Origin: Chryseolinea sp043775455
GTDB taxonomy: Bacteria; Bacteroidota; Bacteroidia; Cytophagales; Cyclobacteriaceae
Assembly (NCBI GenBank): GCA_043775455.1
Contig: JAYVSJ010000255.1
Location: 1-64,000 of the forward strand
Length of the DNA stretch: 64,000 nt
Direction: 5' to 3'
Shown here: piece after piece, positions 34,459-44,007 of the stretch
Layout of the letters: each line of letters starts with the position of its first letter
Position numbering within the stretch: the stretch's first letter is position 1
Notes under the pieces: model-generated
Seen by the model: only the letters and a program-made list of their open reading frames with translations
Database searches by the model: none
What the model was told of the DNA's origin: nothing
Translations under genes and position numbers: made by a program

Positions 34459-35430
34459 ATGATAAAGCGTTCCGTTGTCTTCATTCTTTTAGGGATTTCT
34501 CCCTTTTTGTTCTCTTTCTGGGGATTTTTTGCCCATCAGCGCATTAATCGGCTAGCTGTTTTTATACTCCCTACCGAAATGATTGGGTTCTACAAGGCCA
34601 ATATCAATTACATAACCGAAGCTGCCGTTAACCCAGATCGAAGAAGGTTCTCCAGTTCAGAGGAAGCGCCAAGGCATTATATTGACATAGATCACTATGG
34701 CGATAGCGCAGTCAATAAAATGCCCAGGTTTTGGAAAAGTGCTGTTGAAAAGTATTCGGAAGATACTTTGAAGGCGTATGGAATTGTGCCGTGGCATATT
34801 AACACAATGTATTATCGGCTGAAGGATGCTTTCTTGATGAATGATCCAGAAGCCATTCTTCGCATTTCTGCTGAACTTGGACATTATGTTGCCGATGCCC
34901 ATGTTCCACTACACACCACAGAAAATTATAACGGTCAACTTACAGGGCAAGAAGGTATCCATGCGTTTTGGGAATCGCGGTTGCCCGAATTGTTTTCAAA
35001 CGATTATGATTTCTTTGTGGGCAAGGCATCTCACCTTGATAATGTTCAAATTGCTGCATGGGAAGCAGTTGAAAATTCTCATCGGGCTGTTGATTCCGTG
35101 CTAGTATTAGAACATGAATTATCAAATCGTTTCAGTTCATCAAAATACTCTTTCGAAACAAAAGGGAGACAAACCGTAAAGGTGTATTCGCAAGAATACT
35201 CAAAAGCGTATCATGAAATCTTAAAAGGAATGGTGGAGCGGCAAATGCGAGGTGCCATTAAAATGATTGGCGACTTATGGTACACCGCGTGGGTAGATGC
35301 AGGACAACCCGATCTAAAAAAGCTAATTAATTATAAACCATCGGAAGAGGAATTGAAAAAGAAAAGAGAAGAAGTGGAGGCGTGGAAGAAAGAACAAATC
35401 AAATCAAGATCTCACGAAACTGATTTTTAG
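34459..35430 (+). CDS. Zinc-dependent phospholipase C / S1-P1 nuclease family protein, secreted
   Basis: 323 residues from the ATG at 34459 (MIKRSVVFILLG). The mature protein would begin with Trp (FSF|WGFFAHQRINRLAVF), the N-terminal residue that ligates zinc in this family. Further expected zinc ligands are H6 of the mature form, HYIDIDHYGD, HINTMYY, and ELGHYVADAHVPLHTTENYNG. These enzymes cut phosphodiesters in nucleic acids or phospholipids outside the cell or in the periplasm. The C-terminal tail is charged and lysine rich (KKKREEVEAWKKEQIKSRS). Which substrate is used is unknown. Confidence 0.88.
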   Translation: MIKRSVVFILLGISPFLFSFWGFFAHQRINRLAVFILPTEMIGFYKANINYITEAAVNPDRRRFSSSEEAPRHYIDIDHYGDSAVNKMPRFWKSAVEKYSEDTLKAYGIVPWHINTMYYRLKDAFLMNDPEAILRISAELGHYVADAHVPLHTTENYNGQLTGQEGIHAFWESRLPELFSNDYDFFVGKASHLDNVQIAAWEAVENSHRAVDSVLVLEHELSNRFSSSKYSFETKGRQTVKVYSQEYSKAYHEILKGMVERQMRGAIKMIGDLWYTAWVDAGQPDLKKLINYKPSEEELKKKREEVEAWKKEQIKSRSHETDF

Positions 35431-35714
35431 GAAAGCAGCACTGAAACTATTTCTTCCCATTCATCGTGCAATGATTTTTTACAAACTGGTTTGCTTGCCT
35501 TGTTATACCAATAAGCAGCATTACTTAAATCGCCCTCTTTACGGTGAAGGTAAGCGTGAACCCAAGCTCCATCTTTTGTCTCAATCTCTTGTGCTACAGT
35601 ATGAGCAGCATGCCAATCGCCTTTTGCATCAAACCAAAGTGCTTGTAATAGCGGATTCAAATTAGGCAGAGGTGTTGACTGTGAAATGGAGGATTTAAAT
35701 TCTTGAAGGGTCAT
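35427..35714 (-). CDS. Small conserved-looking protein, convergent overlap with the zinc nuclease gene
   Basis: 95 residues with no signal or membrane segment: LNPLLQALWFDAKGDWHAAHTVAQEIETKDGAWVHAYLHRKEGDLSNAAYWYNKA. The pattern of Ala, Trp and His resembles a short TPR-like repeat. Its 3' end overlaps the neighbour's stop by 4 bases. Function unknown. Confidence 0.7.
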   Translation of the reverse strand: MTLQEFKSSISQSTPLPNLNPLLQALWFDAKGDWHAAHTVAQEIETKDGAWVHAYLHRKEGDLSNAAYWYNKASKPVCKKSLHDEWEEIVSVLLS

Positions 35715-35786
35715 AAATAAATTGCCCGTTTATATGAAAAAGCTAAAAGTAAGGAATGTGCATTAAGTTGTGAGCGGGGGAATGAA

Positions 35787-35906
35787 ATGATCTATTCAGT
35801 TTCTTTCAAGGAATCTTTATATAAAGACATCATAATAAAGGAACCAATCTTTTTTAAAGTCCGCCCTAAGAAGGGTAAGAAGACTTTACTTGGATATTCA
35901 TTTTAG
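35787..35906 (+). CDS. Possible small basic peptide, 39 residues
   Basis: ATG at 35787 opens a frame of 39 codons (lysine-rich, KVRPKKGKKTLL near the end) to a TAG at 35904-35906. The GCGGGGGAATGA before it could be a ribosome site. It ends 6 bases before the tRNA-Arg 3' end. No family is recognised and it may be chance; the rest of the 35715-35912 gap shows nothing else. Confidence 0.2.
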   Translation: MIYSVSFKESLYKDIIIKEPIFFKVRPKKGKKTLLGYSF

Positions 35907-35912
35907 TAGTTG

Positions 35913-35984
35913 TAGCCCCGACAGGAATCGAACCTGCATCAAAAGTTTAGGAAACTCCTATTCTATCCATTGAACTACGGGGCC
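35913..35984 (-). tRNA. tRNA-Arg (anticodon CCT)
   Basis: A full cloverleaf reads on the minus strand: acceptor GGCCCCG with CGGGGCT (first pair G-U), D arm GTTC/GAAT, anticodon stem GGAGT/ACTTT with loop TTCCTAA (anticodon CCT), and T arm GCAGG-TTCGATT-CCTGT, discriminator A. 72 nt, no CCA encoded. It lies 57 bp downstream of the hflX stop. Confidence 0.92.
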
Positions 35985-36041
35985 AAGAGTTCAGCTCTTA
36001 AAATGCTAAACGGTCGCAAAGATAAAAAATATTGCTTCTCA

Positions 36042-37244
36042 TCATGTAGCTTCTGTTGGCCAAGGAGAAAAATCGAATCCACTCTTTAAAAAGTTTGGAA
36101 ATATCTGAACATGCTTCTTCTTCACTTCTTCGTACAAAGTCTGTTTTAGTCCAACCATGTTTTCATTGGTAGTAGCCGACACAAAAATGATATGGTTGAA
36201 TCCATGATCTTTATAATAACCTTTCATCTCGTCCAGGTTAGCATCTGGATTTTGTTTTTTGTACAAGTCAATCTTGTTTAGCACCAGAATGGTTGGAATG
36301 TTAACGGCTCCAATTTCTTTCAAGGTATTAGTCACTACTTCAATTTGATTATCGTGATGAGGATGAGCAAAATCTACAACGTGAACTAACACATCAGCTT
36401 CGCGCACTTCGTCCAATGTAGATTTAAAGGATTCAATTAAATGGTGAGGAAGCTTGCGAATGAATCCTACTGTGTCTGAAAGCAAGAATGGAATATTACC
36501 AAAGACTACTTTTCTAACGGTGGCATCAACGGTTGCAAACAGCTTATTTTCTGCCAATACACCTGAACCAGAAAGTAAATTCATAATAGTTGACTTACCT
36601 ACATTGGTATAGCCAACGAGTGCAACACGTGCTACATCGTTTCTTGATTTTCGTTGGGTAAGGCGTTGCTTCTCTATTTTCTCAAGCCTATCTTTTAATA
36701 TGTTTATCTGAAAGCGTATGTTCCTGCGGTCAGTTTCAATTTCACGTTCACCCGATCCACCGCGTGCACCTGTTCCTCCCCGCTGTCTCTCTAAGTGCGT
36801 CCATAGTCGTGTAAGACGAGGCAACATGTATTGAAATCGAGCCAGCTCTACTTGCGTTTTTGCTTGTGCAGTTTGAGCCCTCCAAAGAAATATATCCAGA
36901 ATCAATAGACTTCTGTCGTAGATCCTTACTTTAAGATCGTCATCTTCTTGATTATCGTTAATTTCTTTTTCAAGATTTCGGATTTGTGAGGCGCTAAGGT
37001 CATCATCAAAAATTATATGCTTAACCTTATTGGTTTGCACAAACTCTTTTAGCTCCTGTAATTTACCTTTACCTAAATAGGTTCTGTTGTCTGGGTGAGG
37101 CAGGTTTTGTATAACCTTATGCACGGTTTTTATACCGGCTGTTTCCGCTAAAAATGCCAATTCATCCAAGTGCTCTTGAGTTACTTCTAGCTCTCGAGAA
37201 TTACTTAATGCCACTAATACAGCGGTAATTTCTTTTCCTTGCAT
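36042..37244 (-). CDS. hflX: GTPase HflX
   Basis: 400 residues with an N-terminal HflX domain (LGKGKLQELKE, IIFDDDLSASQIRNLE), a coiled coil and the RGGTGARGGSGEREIETDRR motif, then a G domain with G1 GYTNVGKS at 211-218, G3 DTVGF, and G4 NKID. HflX binds stalled ribosomes and splits them under stress. Start ATG at 37244. Confidence 0.96.
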   Translation of the reverse strand: MQGKEITAVLVALSNSRELEVTQEHLDELAFLAETAGIKTVHKVIQNLPHPDNRTYLGKGKLQELKEFVQTNKVKHIIFDDDLSASQIRNLEKEINDNQEDDDLKVRIYDRSLLILDIFLWRAQTAQAKTQVELARFQYMLPRLTRLWTHLERQRGGTGARGGSGEREIETDRRNIRFQINILKDRLEKIEKQRLTQRKSRNDVARVALVGYTNVGKSTIMNLLSGSGVLAENKLFATVDATVRKVVFGNIPFLLSDTVGFIRKLPHHLIESFKSTLDEVREADVLVHVVDFAHPHHDNQIEVVTNTLKEIGAVNIPTILVLNKIDLYKKQNPDANLDEMKGYYKDHGFNHIIFVSATTNENMVGLKQTLYEEVKKKHVQIFPNFLKSGFDFSPWPTEAT

Positions 37245-37293
37245 ACTGCTCTTTGCACAAGGCGCGAACTTACTGCATTAATTTGAATAGGAG

Positions 37294-37325
37294 TTGTAAC
37301 ACAAGGTTACTTTTTTCTATTTTTG
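37294..37325 (+). promoter_or_regulatory. Candidate promoter for the polysaccharide cluster
   Basis: TTG at 37294-37296, a 21-base spacer, then TATTTTTG at 37318-37325, matching the Bacteroidetes -33/-7 pattern at the long end of the allowed spacing. The leader to the ATG at 37419 would be about 85 nt. Confidence 0.4.
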
Positions 37326-37418
37326 ACCAATCTAAACCAGAGATCCTTCTTAAAAATCTGCTATTTCGACCCTTTGCCGAAAATAGGATTTCGAAATTCT
37401 CGATTTTAAAGCGCCAAG

Positions 37419-38531
37419 ATGAGAATTGCTATAGTCCTGAACACATCCTGGAATATTTATAATTTTCGGATGAACTTTGTTCGAAAATTAATAGATCAAG
37501 GGTACGAAGTACACACTATCGCCCCAAAGGACGATTACACAAGATACCTGCAAGAAGCTGGTTGCACACACCATAATGTGCGAATGGATAGCCGTGGAGC
37601 TAATTTTCTGAAAGATTCAGCGCTTATTGTGGAGCTTTTCTTGATCTACCGCAAGTTAAGGCCAGATGTCATTCTGCATTACACCATCAAACCAAATGTA
37701 TATGGAACGCTTGCCGCTTCGATGCTTCGTATTCCGGTAATAAACAATGTTTGTGGGCTGGGTACAGTATTTCTAAAGAATAATTTAGTTTCCGTTATCG
37801 CGATCCTCCTCTATAAAATAAGTTTCCAATTTGCGAGAAAAGTGTTTTTCCAAAACCATGACGACTTAAAACTCTTTATTGACAAGGGCCTCGTTCCAGC
37901 AAATGCTGTTGATCTTGTTCCTGGATCTGGAATTGATTTAAGGAGATTTCAGCCCATACCCTTTAAGCGAAATGAGAAGTTCACCTTTTTACTCATATCA
38001 AGATTGATTACGGATAAAGGTATTCTCGAATATGTGGAGGCTGTGAGAAGATTGAAAACAAACGGATTGGATGCCCGCTTTCAAATTCTCGGAGCAATGG
38101 ATGAAGATCACAAGCGTGGGATTAAAGTAAAAGTTATTGAAGAGTGGATTAATTCTGGAACGATAGAGTACTTAGGCACGACCAATGATGTTCGTCAGTT
38201 TATAAACTTAGCCGATTGTATCGTTCTGCCATCTTATCGTGAAGGTACACCAAGAACTTTACTTGAAGCAGCAAGCTCCTCAAAACCGATTATTGCTACC
38301 GATGTTCCGGGTTGTAACCACGTTGTGAAAGACCAATACAATGGCCTGCTCTGCAAATTAAAAGATGCCAATGACTTGGCTGACAAAATGAAATTGATGA
38401 CCGAGTTTGACGAACAGAAATTGAAGATTTTCGGAGAGAATGGTCGAGCTAAAATGGAAGCAGAATATGATGAAGCTGTTGTTATTAATAAATATCTGGA
38501 AACATTAAAGAGCCTGGAGTTGGCATCTTAA
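37419..38531 (+). CDS. Glycosyltransferase family 4, polysaccharide assembly
   Basis: 370 residues with a GT-B layout. N-terminal MRIAIVLNTSWNIYNFRMNF and the C-terminal donor-binding region RLITDKGILEYVEAVRRL, LADCIVLPSYREGTPRTLLEAASSSKPIIATDVPGCNHVV carry the E-x7-E pattern of retaining GT4 enzymes. It probably adds a sugar to a lipid-linked glycan at the inner membrane; the donor is unknown. It heads the cluster of six genes. Confidence 0.9.
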   Translation: MRIAIVLNTSWNIYNFRMNFVRKLIDQGYEVHTIAPKDDYTRYLQEAGCTHHNVRMDSRGANFLKDSALIVELFLIYRKLRPDVILHYTIKPNVYGTLAASMLRIPVINNVCGLGTVFLKNNLVSVIAILLYKISFQFARKVFFQNHDDLKLFIDKGLVPANAVDLVPGSGIDLRRFQPIPFKRNEKFTFLLISRLITDKGILEYVEAVRRLKTNGLDARFQILGAMDEDHKRGIKVKVIEEWINSGTIEYLGTTNDVRQFINLADCIVLPSYREGTPRTLLEAASSSKPIIATDVPGCNHVVKDQYNGLLCKLKDANDLADKMKLMTEFDEQKLKIFGENGRAKMEAEYDEAVVINKYLETLKSLELAS

Positions 38532-38550
38532 CTACCAAACTATTATAGCT

Positions 38551-39105
38551 ATGCAAGTAAAACCTACCAGTATTGAAGAATTGGTTGAAATTTTTCCATC
38601 TGTTTATGATGATAACCGTGGTTGGTTCATTGAGTTTTATAAGGAAGAAGTTTTCAGGAACCACAACATTAACTATGTGTTTGTTCAAGAAAATCTCTCC
38701 TTTTCTAAAAAGGGCGTAGTACGCGGTCTTCACATGCAACTTGAGCCTTTTGCGCAAGCTAAATTGGTAAGTGTAATTCAGGGTAAAGTGCTAGATGTGG
38801 TGGTGGATTTAAGAAAAGGTTCAAAGACATTTGCACAAGTTTATTACTGCTTGTTAGAAGGCAGCCGACATAATATGCTAATGGTACCACCTGGTTTTGC
38901 GCATGGTTTTGCGGCTTTAGAAGATTCTGTATTTTTTTATAAATGCTCTAATCATTACGACAAAGCTTCTGAAACTGGCCTAATCTGGAGCGACTCACAA
39001 CTAAATATTGACTGGCAAATATCCAGTCCCATTATTTCCGAAAAGGATCATCAACTCCCTACATTGGCTGAATTATTAAGAAAATCTGTAATTTCACGCA
39101 ACTGA
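38551..39105 (+). CDS. dTDP-4-dehydrorhamnose 3,5-epimerase family protein
   Basis: 184 residues, cupin fold. The family signature is present: FYKEEVF, FVQENLSFSKKGVVRGLHMQ with His61 as the proposed base, GKVLDVVVDLRKGS, VPPGFAHGFAALED, and YKCSNHYDKASETGLIWSD with the catalytic Tyr region. RfbC converts dTDP-4-keto-6-deoxyglucose to the L-rhamnose precursor, but other sugar 3,5-epimerases share the fold. No rfbA, rfbB or rfbD is seen beside it. Confidence 0.88.
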   Translation: MQVKPTSIEELVEIFPSVYDDNRGWFIEFYKEEVFRNHNINYVFVQENLSFSKKGVVRGLHMQLEPFAQAKLVSVIQGKVLDVVVDLRKGSKTFAQVYYCLLEGSRHNMLMVPPGFAHGFAALEDSVFFYKCSNHYDKASETGLIWSDSQLNIDWQISSPIISEKDHQLPTLAELLRKSVISRN

Positions 39106-39119
39106 AATACTTTTTAAAC

Positions 39120-39890
39120 TTGAAACAAGTGTATCTTTTTAAGACTGCTCTTTATTTATTGGCTGCCATTACCATAAGTTCTTGTGCATCTTATAAGCAA
39201 AACATCATGTTTAATGTACCAGAAGGTTATGCGTTAGCAAAACAAGTTGAAGTCGCAGAAAAGAACTACACCATTCAGAAAAATGATTATCTTTTATTGG
39301 ATGTATATACAAATAATGGCGAACGTTTAATCGATCCAGACTCTAAACTTAACCAAAGTAATCTAAAGGAGGATAATGCAAAAGAAGAGGAAATGAAATA
39401 CCTGGTTAGTCTAAAAGGCATTGCACGATTTCCAATGGTGGGCGAAATTAAACTAGATGGACTTACGCTTTTGCAAGCGGAAGATATCTTAAAACAGGCA
39501 TACACTAAATTTTATAATGATCCATTTATCAGATTGAAATATTCTAATAAAAGAGTTGTTGTGTTGGGTTCTCCAGGTGGGCCTGGAGGAGGCGTTGTAT
39601 CATTATCGAATGAGAATATGAGATTGACAGAAGTATTAGCGCTTTCTAGGGGATTGAATTTTGATTCAAGAGCAAGTAAGATTAGAGTATTGCGTGGCAA
39701 TCAAGCCTTTATCATTGATTTCAGTACATTGGAAGGATTTGCAAAAAGCAACATGATTATGGAGCCTGATGATATTGTTTATGTCGAGCAAATAAGAAGA
39801 CCATTTAGCGAAGGATTGCGTGACAATGGAGCACTGATCAGTATTTTTACTAGCCTGGCAACATTAACGATTTTATTGATTTCACTTTAA
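39120..39890 (+). CDS. Polysaccharide export outer membrane lipoprotein (Wza type)
   Basis: 256 residues from a TTG at 39120. The lipoprotein signal ends at Cys22 (AAITISSC). The polysaccharide export domain (YTIQKNDYLLLDVYTNN, ...GLTLLQAEDILKQAYTKFYNDPFIRLKY) and an SLBB-like stretch (VVVLGSPGGPGGGVVSLSNENMRLTEVLALSRG) follow, with a C-terminal hydrophobic helix (ISIFTSLATLTILLISL). Wza proteins form the outer membrane channel for capsule or EPS. It is directly before the Wzc-type kinase. Confidence 0.88.
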   Translation: MKQVYLFKTALYLLAAITISSCASYKQNIMFNVPEGYALAKQVEVAEKNYTIQKNDYLLLDVYTNNGERLIDPDSKLNQSNLKEDNAKEEEMKYLVSLKGIARFPMVGEIKLDGLTLLQAEDILKQAYTKFYNDPFIRLKYSNKRVVVLGSPGGPGGGVVSLSNENMRLTEVLALSRGLNFDSRASKIRVLRGNQAFIIDFSTLEGFAKSNMIMEPDDIVYVEQIRRPFSEGLRDNGALISIFTSLATLTILLISL

Positions 39891-39901
39891 AACAGATTTC
39901 G

Positions 39902-42232
39902 TTGGAGAATAGTAAAAATGAAAGAAGCCAGAATTCTCATATTGAAGGAATCGACTTCAATATGTTGCGCGTGGTTATTCGCAATACCTGGATATGGCTT
40001 ATTCTCATTTTTATTTTTGTAAATAGCATCGCTTACCTTGCCATTCGCTATACCAAGAATGTGTATCAATCTCAATCTGAATTAAAGTTAGAAATAAAAA
40101 AGAACGCCTCTGAACTTGGCATAAAAAGCGTTGTTGAAGATCAGAATATTAATGTGGTTTCTGGTGAGATCGAGATCGTTCGATCCAAATTGTTTTTAAG
40201 TCATGTAATTGATTCGGCAAAATTAGACGTCAGCTATTATAGTATTGGTCGTTTTTTAATGGATGAGCTCTACACGAGTTCACCTTTTTATATAAAGCAT
40301 CAAATGGTGAAGAATGATCGGTATTTAAATACACCGATTTACCTTGAAGAAATTGATAATTCAAGTTTCACACTGACTATTGGAGACCAAGGCGAAGAAA
40401 TAAGAGCGAAGTATGATAACGAAATTATTTTGCCAGGACTAGAGCTTACCATTATTAGAAATACAAACTTCACAAAAGGTAGTGAGATTGGTTATTTTTT
40501 TATACTGAATAGCCATGCTTTTTTACTTGATTATCTATCCAGCAGACTTGATGTCGAACCTATAAATTTCAGTGCGAATACCATTCGTATTTCGTTTAAA
40601 GATAATAATCCCGCTAAGGCATACAGTATTTTAAATAAAATCGACACGATTTATCTTCAGTATAGTTACGAGCAAAAAAACCTGGCGACTAAACAAAAAA
40701 TAGATTGGGTATCCAATGAACTTGCCCATATCGAAAAGAAAATGGAGGATTATGAAAATTATTTTGAAAATTTCACACTTCAAAATAAAACAAATAATCT
40801 CGATGATGATTTGAAGAATACGGTAGCGGCCATCAATCGGATCGATTCTCAACGATATGAAATGACCCTCAAGGTAAAAAATATAAATAGTTTAGTAGAC
40901 GGACTTAGTCAAGGTAATTTCTTCGTTTCACTTTCACAACGACAATTTCTCCCTTCCTCACTCGCAAAAAGTTTGGAGACATTGGAGCAACTTTATTTGG
41001 AACAAGAAAAATTAAAGCTTTCATATAGCGAGGTTACTTTCGCTTTCCGTGAAAAACAAAAAGAAATTGAAACACTGAACAGCAAAGTTCTAGCGCAATT
41101 AATCGAATTGAAATCAGAAGCGTATCGGAAATTGCAAGAATTAAATCAGCGAAAAGTGCAATATGAAAATGCATTTGCAATTCTTCCCGATAAAAGCACA
41201 AAGTTCTCTAAGAATATGCGGTTTTATAAACTGTATGAACAATTTTATTTATCTCTTATGCATTCAAAATCAGAATTTGAAATTGCACAAGCTGGTAGTA
41301 TACCTGATTTTAAAATCCTATCTCCTGCCACAATGCCAAATCGCCCGATTCTTCCCGATAAATTCATTATATCAGGTATCGGGTTTGTTGCTAGTCTCGT
41401 AATAATCTTCTTTTTTATTGGAACGTATTATCTGTTGAATAATAAAATAACCAACATCGCTGAACTTGAGCGAATAATAGATGTTCCTGTCCTTGGGGTA
41501 GTCCCTTCATCGCGATTCTCAAGTAGTAAGGGTATTCACATCGTTGAACATCCTAAATCAATGTTAAGTGAGTCTATGCGTGCTTTGCGTACTAATTTAG
41601 ATTTTTTTAACGTTAGCTCAAGCCGAAAGGTAATTGCGATTTCATCTACCGTTTCGGGCGAGGGTAAATCATTTATTGCAATGAACTTAGGGGCTGTAAT
41701 AGCCTTATCAAAGAAAAAAGTAATTCTACTTGATCTCGACATGCGTAAGCCAAAAGCTGATGTGCCTTCTGAGGTTCTTGCTAATTCAAAAGGAATGAGC
41801 ACGATTCTAATTCGGAAGCATAGATGGCAAGAGTGCATCACCAAAACGGAACTGGAGACCTTCGATTATATTGCTTCTGGCCCCCATCCACCAAATCCAT
41901 CTGAACTATTGATGAATGGAGAATTTGAAGACTTATTAACTGAATTAAAAGCGAATTATGATTATATAATTTTAGACACTCCACCGGTAGGGCTTGTTAC
42001 CGATGGCATCATGGCAATGAAGCGAGCGGATGTTTCAATATATATTTTCCGAACGAACTACTCAAAGAAAGACTTTATAAATAATCTTCAACGGATTATA
42101 AATATTAATAGGTTTACATCCATCACCACCTTATTGAATGCCCTTCCTTCAAGCGGAGAAAATAGCTACGGATATGGATATTACGAAGAACCGAAAAGGG
42201 GAAACAGAATAAAGAAATTTTTTAAAGCATAA
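39902..42232 (+). CDS. Wzc-type polysaccharide co-polymerase with tyrosine kinase domain
   Basis: 776 residues from a TTG at 39902. An N-terminal transmembrane helix (about 30-50), a long periplasmic coiled-coil Wzz domain (about 60-500), a second helix (about 495-520), and a cytoplasmic BY-kinase domain with Walker A' SSTVSGEGKSF (Lys589), Walker A DLDMRKPK and Walker B YIILDTPP. The C-terminus carries a tyrosine cluster (SYGYGYYEE), the usual autophosphorylation site that controls chain length and export. The PHP phosphatase gene overlaps its last base region and would remove this phosphate. Confidence 0.92.
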   Translation: MENSKNERSQNSHIEGIDFNMLRVVIRNTWIWLILIFIFVNSIAYLAIRYTKNVYQSQSELKLEIKKNASELGIKSVVEDQNINVVSGEIEIVRSKLFLSHVIDSAKLDVSYYSIGRFLMDELYTSSPFYIKHQMVKNDRYLNTPIYLEEIDNSSFTLTIGDQGEEIRAKYDNEIILPGLELTIIRNTNFTKGSEIGYFFILNSHAFLLDYLSSRLDVEPINFSANTIRISFKDNNPAKAYSILNKIDTIYLQYSYEQKNLATKQKIDWVSNELAHIEKKMEDYENYFENFTLQNKTNNLDDDLKNTVAAINRIDSQRYEMTLKVKNINSLVDGLSQGNFFVSLSQRQFLPSSLAKSLETLEQLYLEQEKLKLSYSEVTFAFREKQKEIETLNSKVLAQLIELKSEAYRKLQELNQRKVQYENAFAILPDKSTKFSKNMRFYKLYEQFYLSLMHSKSEFEIAQAGSIPDFKILSPATMPNRPILPDKFIISGIGFVASLVIIFFFIGTYYLLNNKITNIAELERIIDVPVLGVVPSSRFSSSKGIHIVEHPKSMLSESMRALRTNLDFFNVSSSRKVIAISSTVSGEGKSFIAMNLGAVIALSKKKVILLDLDMRKPKADVPSEVLANSKGMSTILIRKHRWQECITKTELETFDYIASGPHPPNPSELLMNGEFEDLLTELKANYDYIILDTPPVGLVTDGIMAMKRADVSIYIFRTNYSKKDFINNLQRIININRFTSITTLLNALPSSGENSYGYGYYEEPKRGNRIKKFFKA

Positions 42233-42963
42233 TGTTTAATTGGATAAAAAAGAGTGACTCAGCATCACCAATTGGTGTTTTGGCCATTGATATTCATTCT
42301 CATCTTCTGGAGGGCATTGATGATGGCGTACAAACTTTGGAGCAAGCTGAAGAAATTGTCCGTTACTTTGGACACCTGGGATATTCAAAGCTCATCACCA
42401 CTCCACATGTTATCAGTGATTCATACAGGAACACACCTCAAATAATTAGAGAAAAACTATCTGAATTGCGCAGATATCTCAAAGAGGTTGATATCGATAT
42501 GGAGATTGAAGCCGCTGCAGAATATTATTTAGATGACTATGTGTTTAAGCTTGTTGAGCAAGACAAAGAGATGCTTACGTTCGGAAAAAAGTATCTACTC
42601 TTTGAAACCAATTTTTTAACAGAACCTTTAAATTTGAAAGAATTTATTTTTATGGCAAGTGTTAAAGGATACAAGTTAGTAATGGCGCACCCTGAGCGTT
42701 ACCAATACTTTTATCAAAATTTTGAAAAAGCAAGTGACCTGATGGACCGAGGTGTTCTTTTTCAAATCAATATCAATTCTATTGCCGGACATTATGGAAA
42801 TCAAGTTCAGTCGGTTGCAAAAAAACTAATTGATCGAGGTTGGGTTCATTTCTTAGGGAGCGATTGCCATCACATTCAACACGCAAAATTAATTGAAGAG
42901 GCACAATCCATGAAGTACTTTCAGAAGGCACTAACTTTGCCACTTTTAAACAATACACTGTAG
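42232..42963 (+). CDS. CpsB/YwqE-type tyrosine-protein phosphatase (PHP domain)
   Basis: 243 residues with PHP metal-binding motifs DIHSHLLEGIDDG (His22 and His24), TPHV, EAAAEYYLDD, LVMAHPERYQYF and LGSDCHH. These are manganese-dependent phosphatases that dephosphorylate BY-kinases such as the Wzc protein encoded just before. The start overlaps the kinase stop by one base. The pair makes a phospho-switch for polysaccharide export. Confidence 0.93.
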   Translation: MFNWIKKSDSASPIGVLAIDIHSHLLEGIDDGVQTLEQAEEIVRYFGHLGYSKLITTPHVISDSYRNTPQIIREKLSELRRYLKEVDIDMEIEAAAEYYLDDYVFKLVEQDKEMLTFGKKYLLFETNFLTEPLNLKEFIFMASVKGYKLVMAHPERYQYFYQNFEKASDLMDRGVLFQININSIAGHYGNQVQSVAKKLIDRGWVHFLGSDCHHIQHAKLIEEAQSMKYFQKALTLPLLNNTL

Positions 42964-43950
42964 ATGGTTGCAGTTACAGGTGCCAATGGTCTACTCGGAA
43001 ATTTCATCATTAGAAAATTATTAGACCAAAACGAGTCTGTCCTTGCATTGAAAAGATCAGGTAGTGACATTTCAATGCTTAACGATATTGATAATAAAAT
43101 AACATGGTGTGATGTTGATATCCTTGATCCGGTTTCATTGTATGAAGCTTTTGAAAAAGTGACACATGTTGTTCATACCGCTGCGATTGTATCATTCAAT
43201 CCGCGTAAAGCCAGAGCAGTAATGGATGTGAATGTGCAAGGTACACGTAATATTGTGGATGCATGTCTTGCTCTTGGTATTAAACGACTTATCCATATTA
43301 GTTCAGTTGCCGCACTTGGAAGACAAAAAGGTCAATCACATATTGATGAAAAAAGTAAATGGGTGAGCAACGTACCCAACAGTGTATATGCAGAGTCGAA
43401 ATATGCTTCTGAGCTTGAAGTTTTTCGTGGACAGGAAGAAGGATTAAGTACAGTGATATTAAATCCATCAGTTATTCTCGGGCCAGGCAATTGGGATCGC
43501 GGCAGTAGTCAGCTTTTTAAGTATAGTTGGGAGGAGAAACCATTCTTTGCTGATGGCTTTTTAAACTATGTTGATGCACGTGATGTCGCAAAGATTGCAT
43601 GTCAGTTGCTTCATCATAAAATTGAAGGTGAACGCTTTATTGTCAGTGGAGGAAATATTTCGTTTACTGATTTTTTCGGAAAAATAGCAAAGCAATTCAA
43701 TAAAAAAGCACCTCATATAAAACTAGGTAAAAGTTTATTGTATTTGCTGGCAAGAATTGAAAGTGTTCGAACAAGGTTTGCTACTTCTGAGCCTATCATT
43801 ACACCTGAAACAGTGCGATTTTCCGGAACAGAATTTCGATATGAAAATCAAAAGATAAAGAATCTATTGCCTGTTGAATTTCAGGCGATTGACGAAACCG
43901 TGCAGTGGTGCTGCGAATATTACATCCAGAAAATGAATCAAAAAAAATAG
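42964..43950 (+). CDS. NAD-dependent epimerase/dehydratase (extended SDR)
   Basis: 328 residues with the cofactor motif TGANGLLGNF at 5-14 and the catalytic Tyr142-x3-Lys146 (VYAESKYASE). The sequence continues with EVFRGQEEGLSTVILNPSVILGPGNWDRGSS, typical of sugar-nucleotide or dihydroflavonol reductase-like members. It is immediately after the phosphatase stop, so it belongs to the cluster. Substrate not identifiable. Confidence 0.88.
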   Translation: MVAVTGANGLLGNFIIRKLLDQNESVLALKRSGSDISMLNDIDNKITWCDVDILDPVSLYEAFEKVTHVVHTAAIVSFNPRKARAVMDVNVQGTRNIVDACLALGIKRLIHISSVAALGRQKGQSHIDEKSKWVSNVPNSVYAESKYASELEVFRGQEEGLSTVILNPSVILGPGNWDRGSSQLFKYSWEEKPFFADGFLNYVDARDVAKIACQLLHHKIEGERFIVSGGNISFTDFFGKIAKQFNKKAPHIKLGKSLLYLLARIESVRTRFATSEPIITPETVRFSGTEFRYENQKIKNLLPVEFQAIDETVQWCCEYYIQKMNQKK

Positions 43951-44007
43951 GATAAAAGGTCTTAGCTTTACGCCAGATTTACCTATTTTAGGAAAACCTT
44001 TTAGTCC

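Noticed and set aside
37253..37462. Plus-strand frame before the glycosyltransferase
   Set aside because: Overlaps the real start at 37419 and carries no domain; the Bacteroidetes promoter lies inside it.
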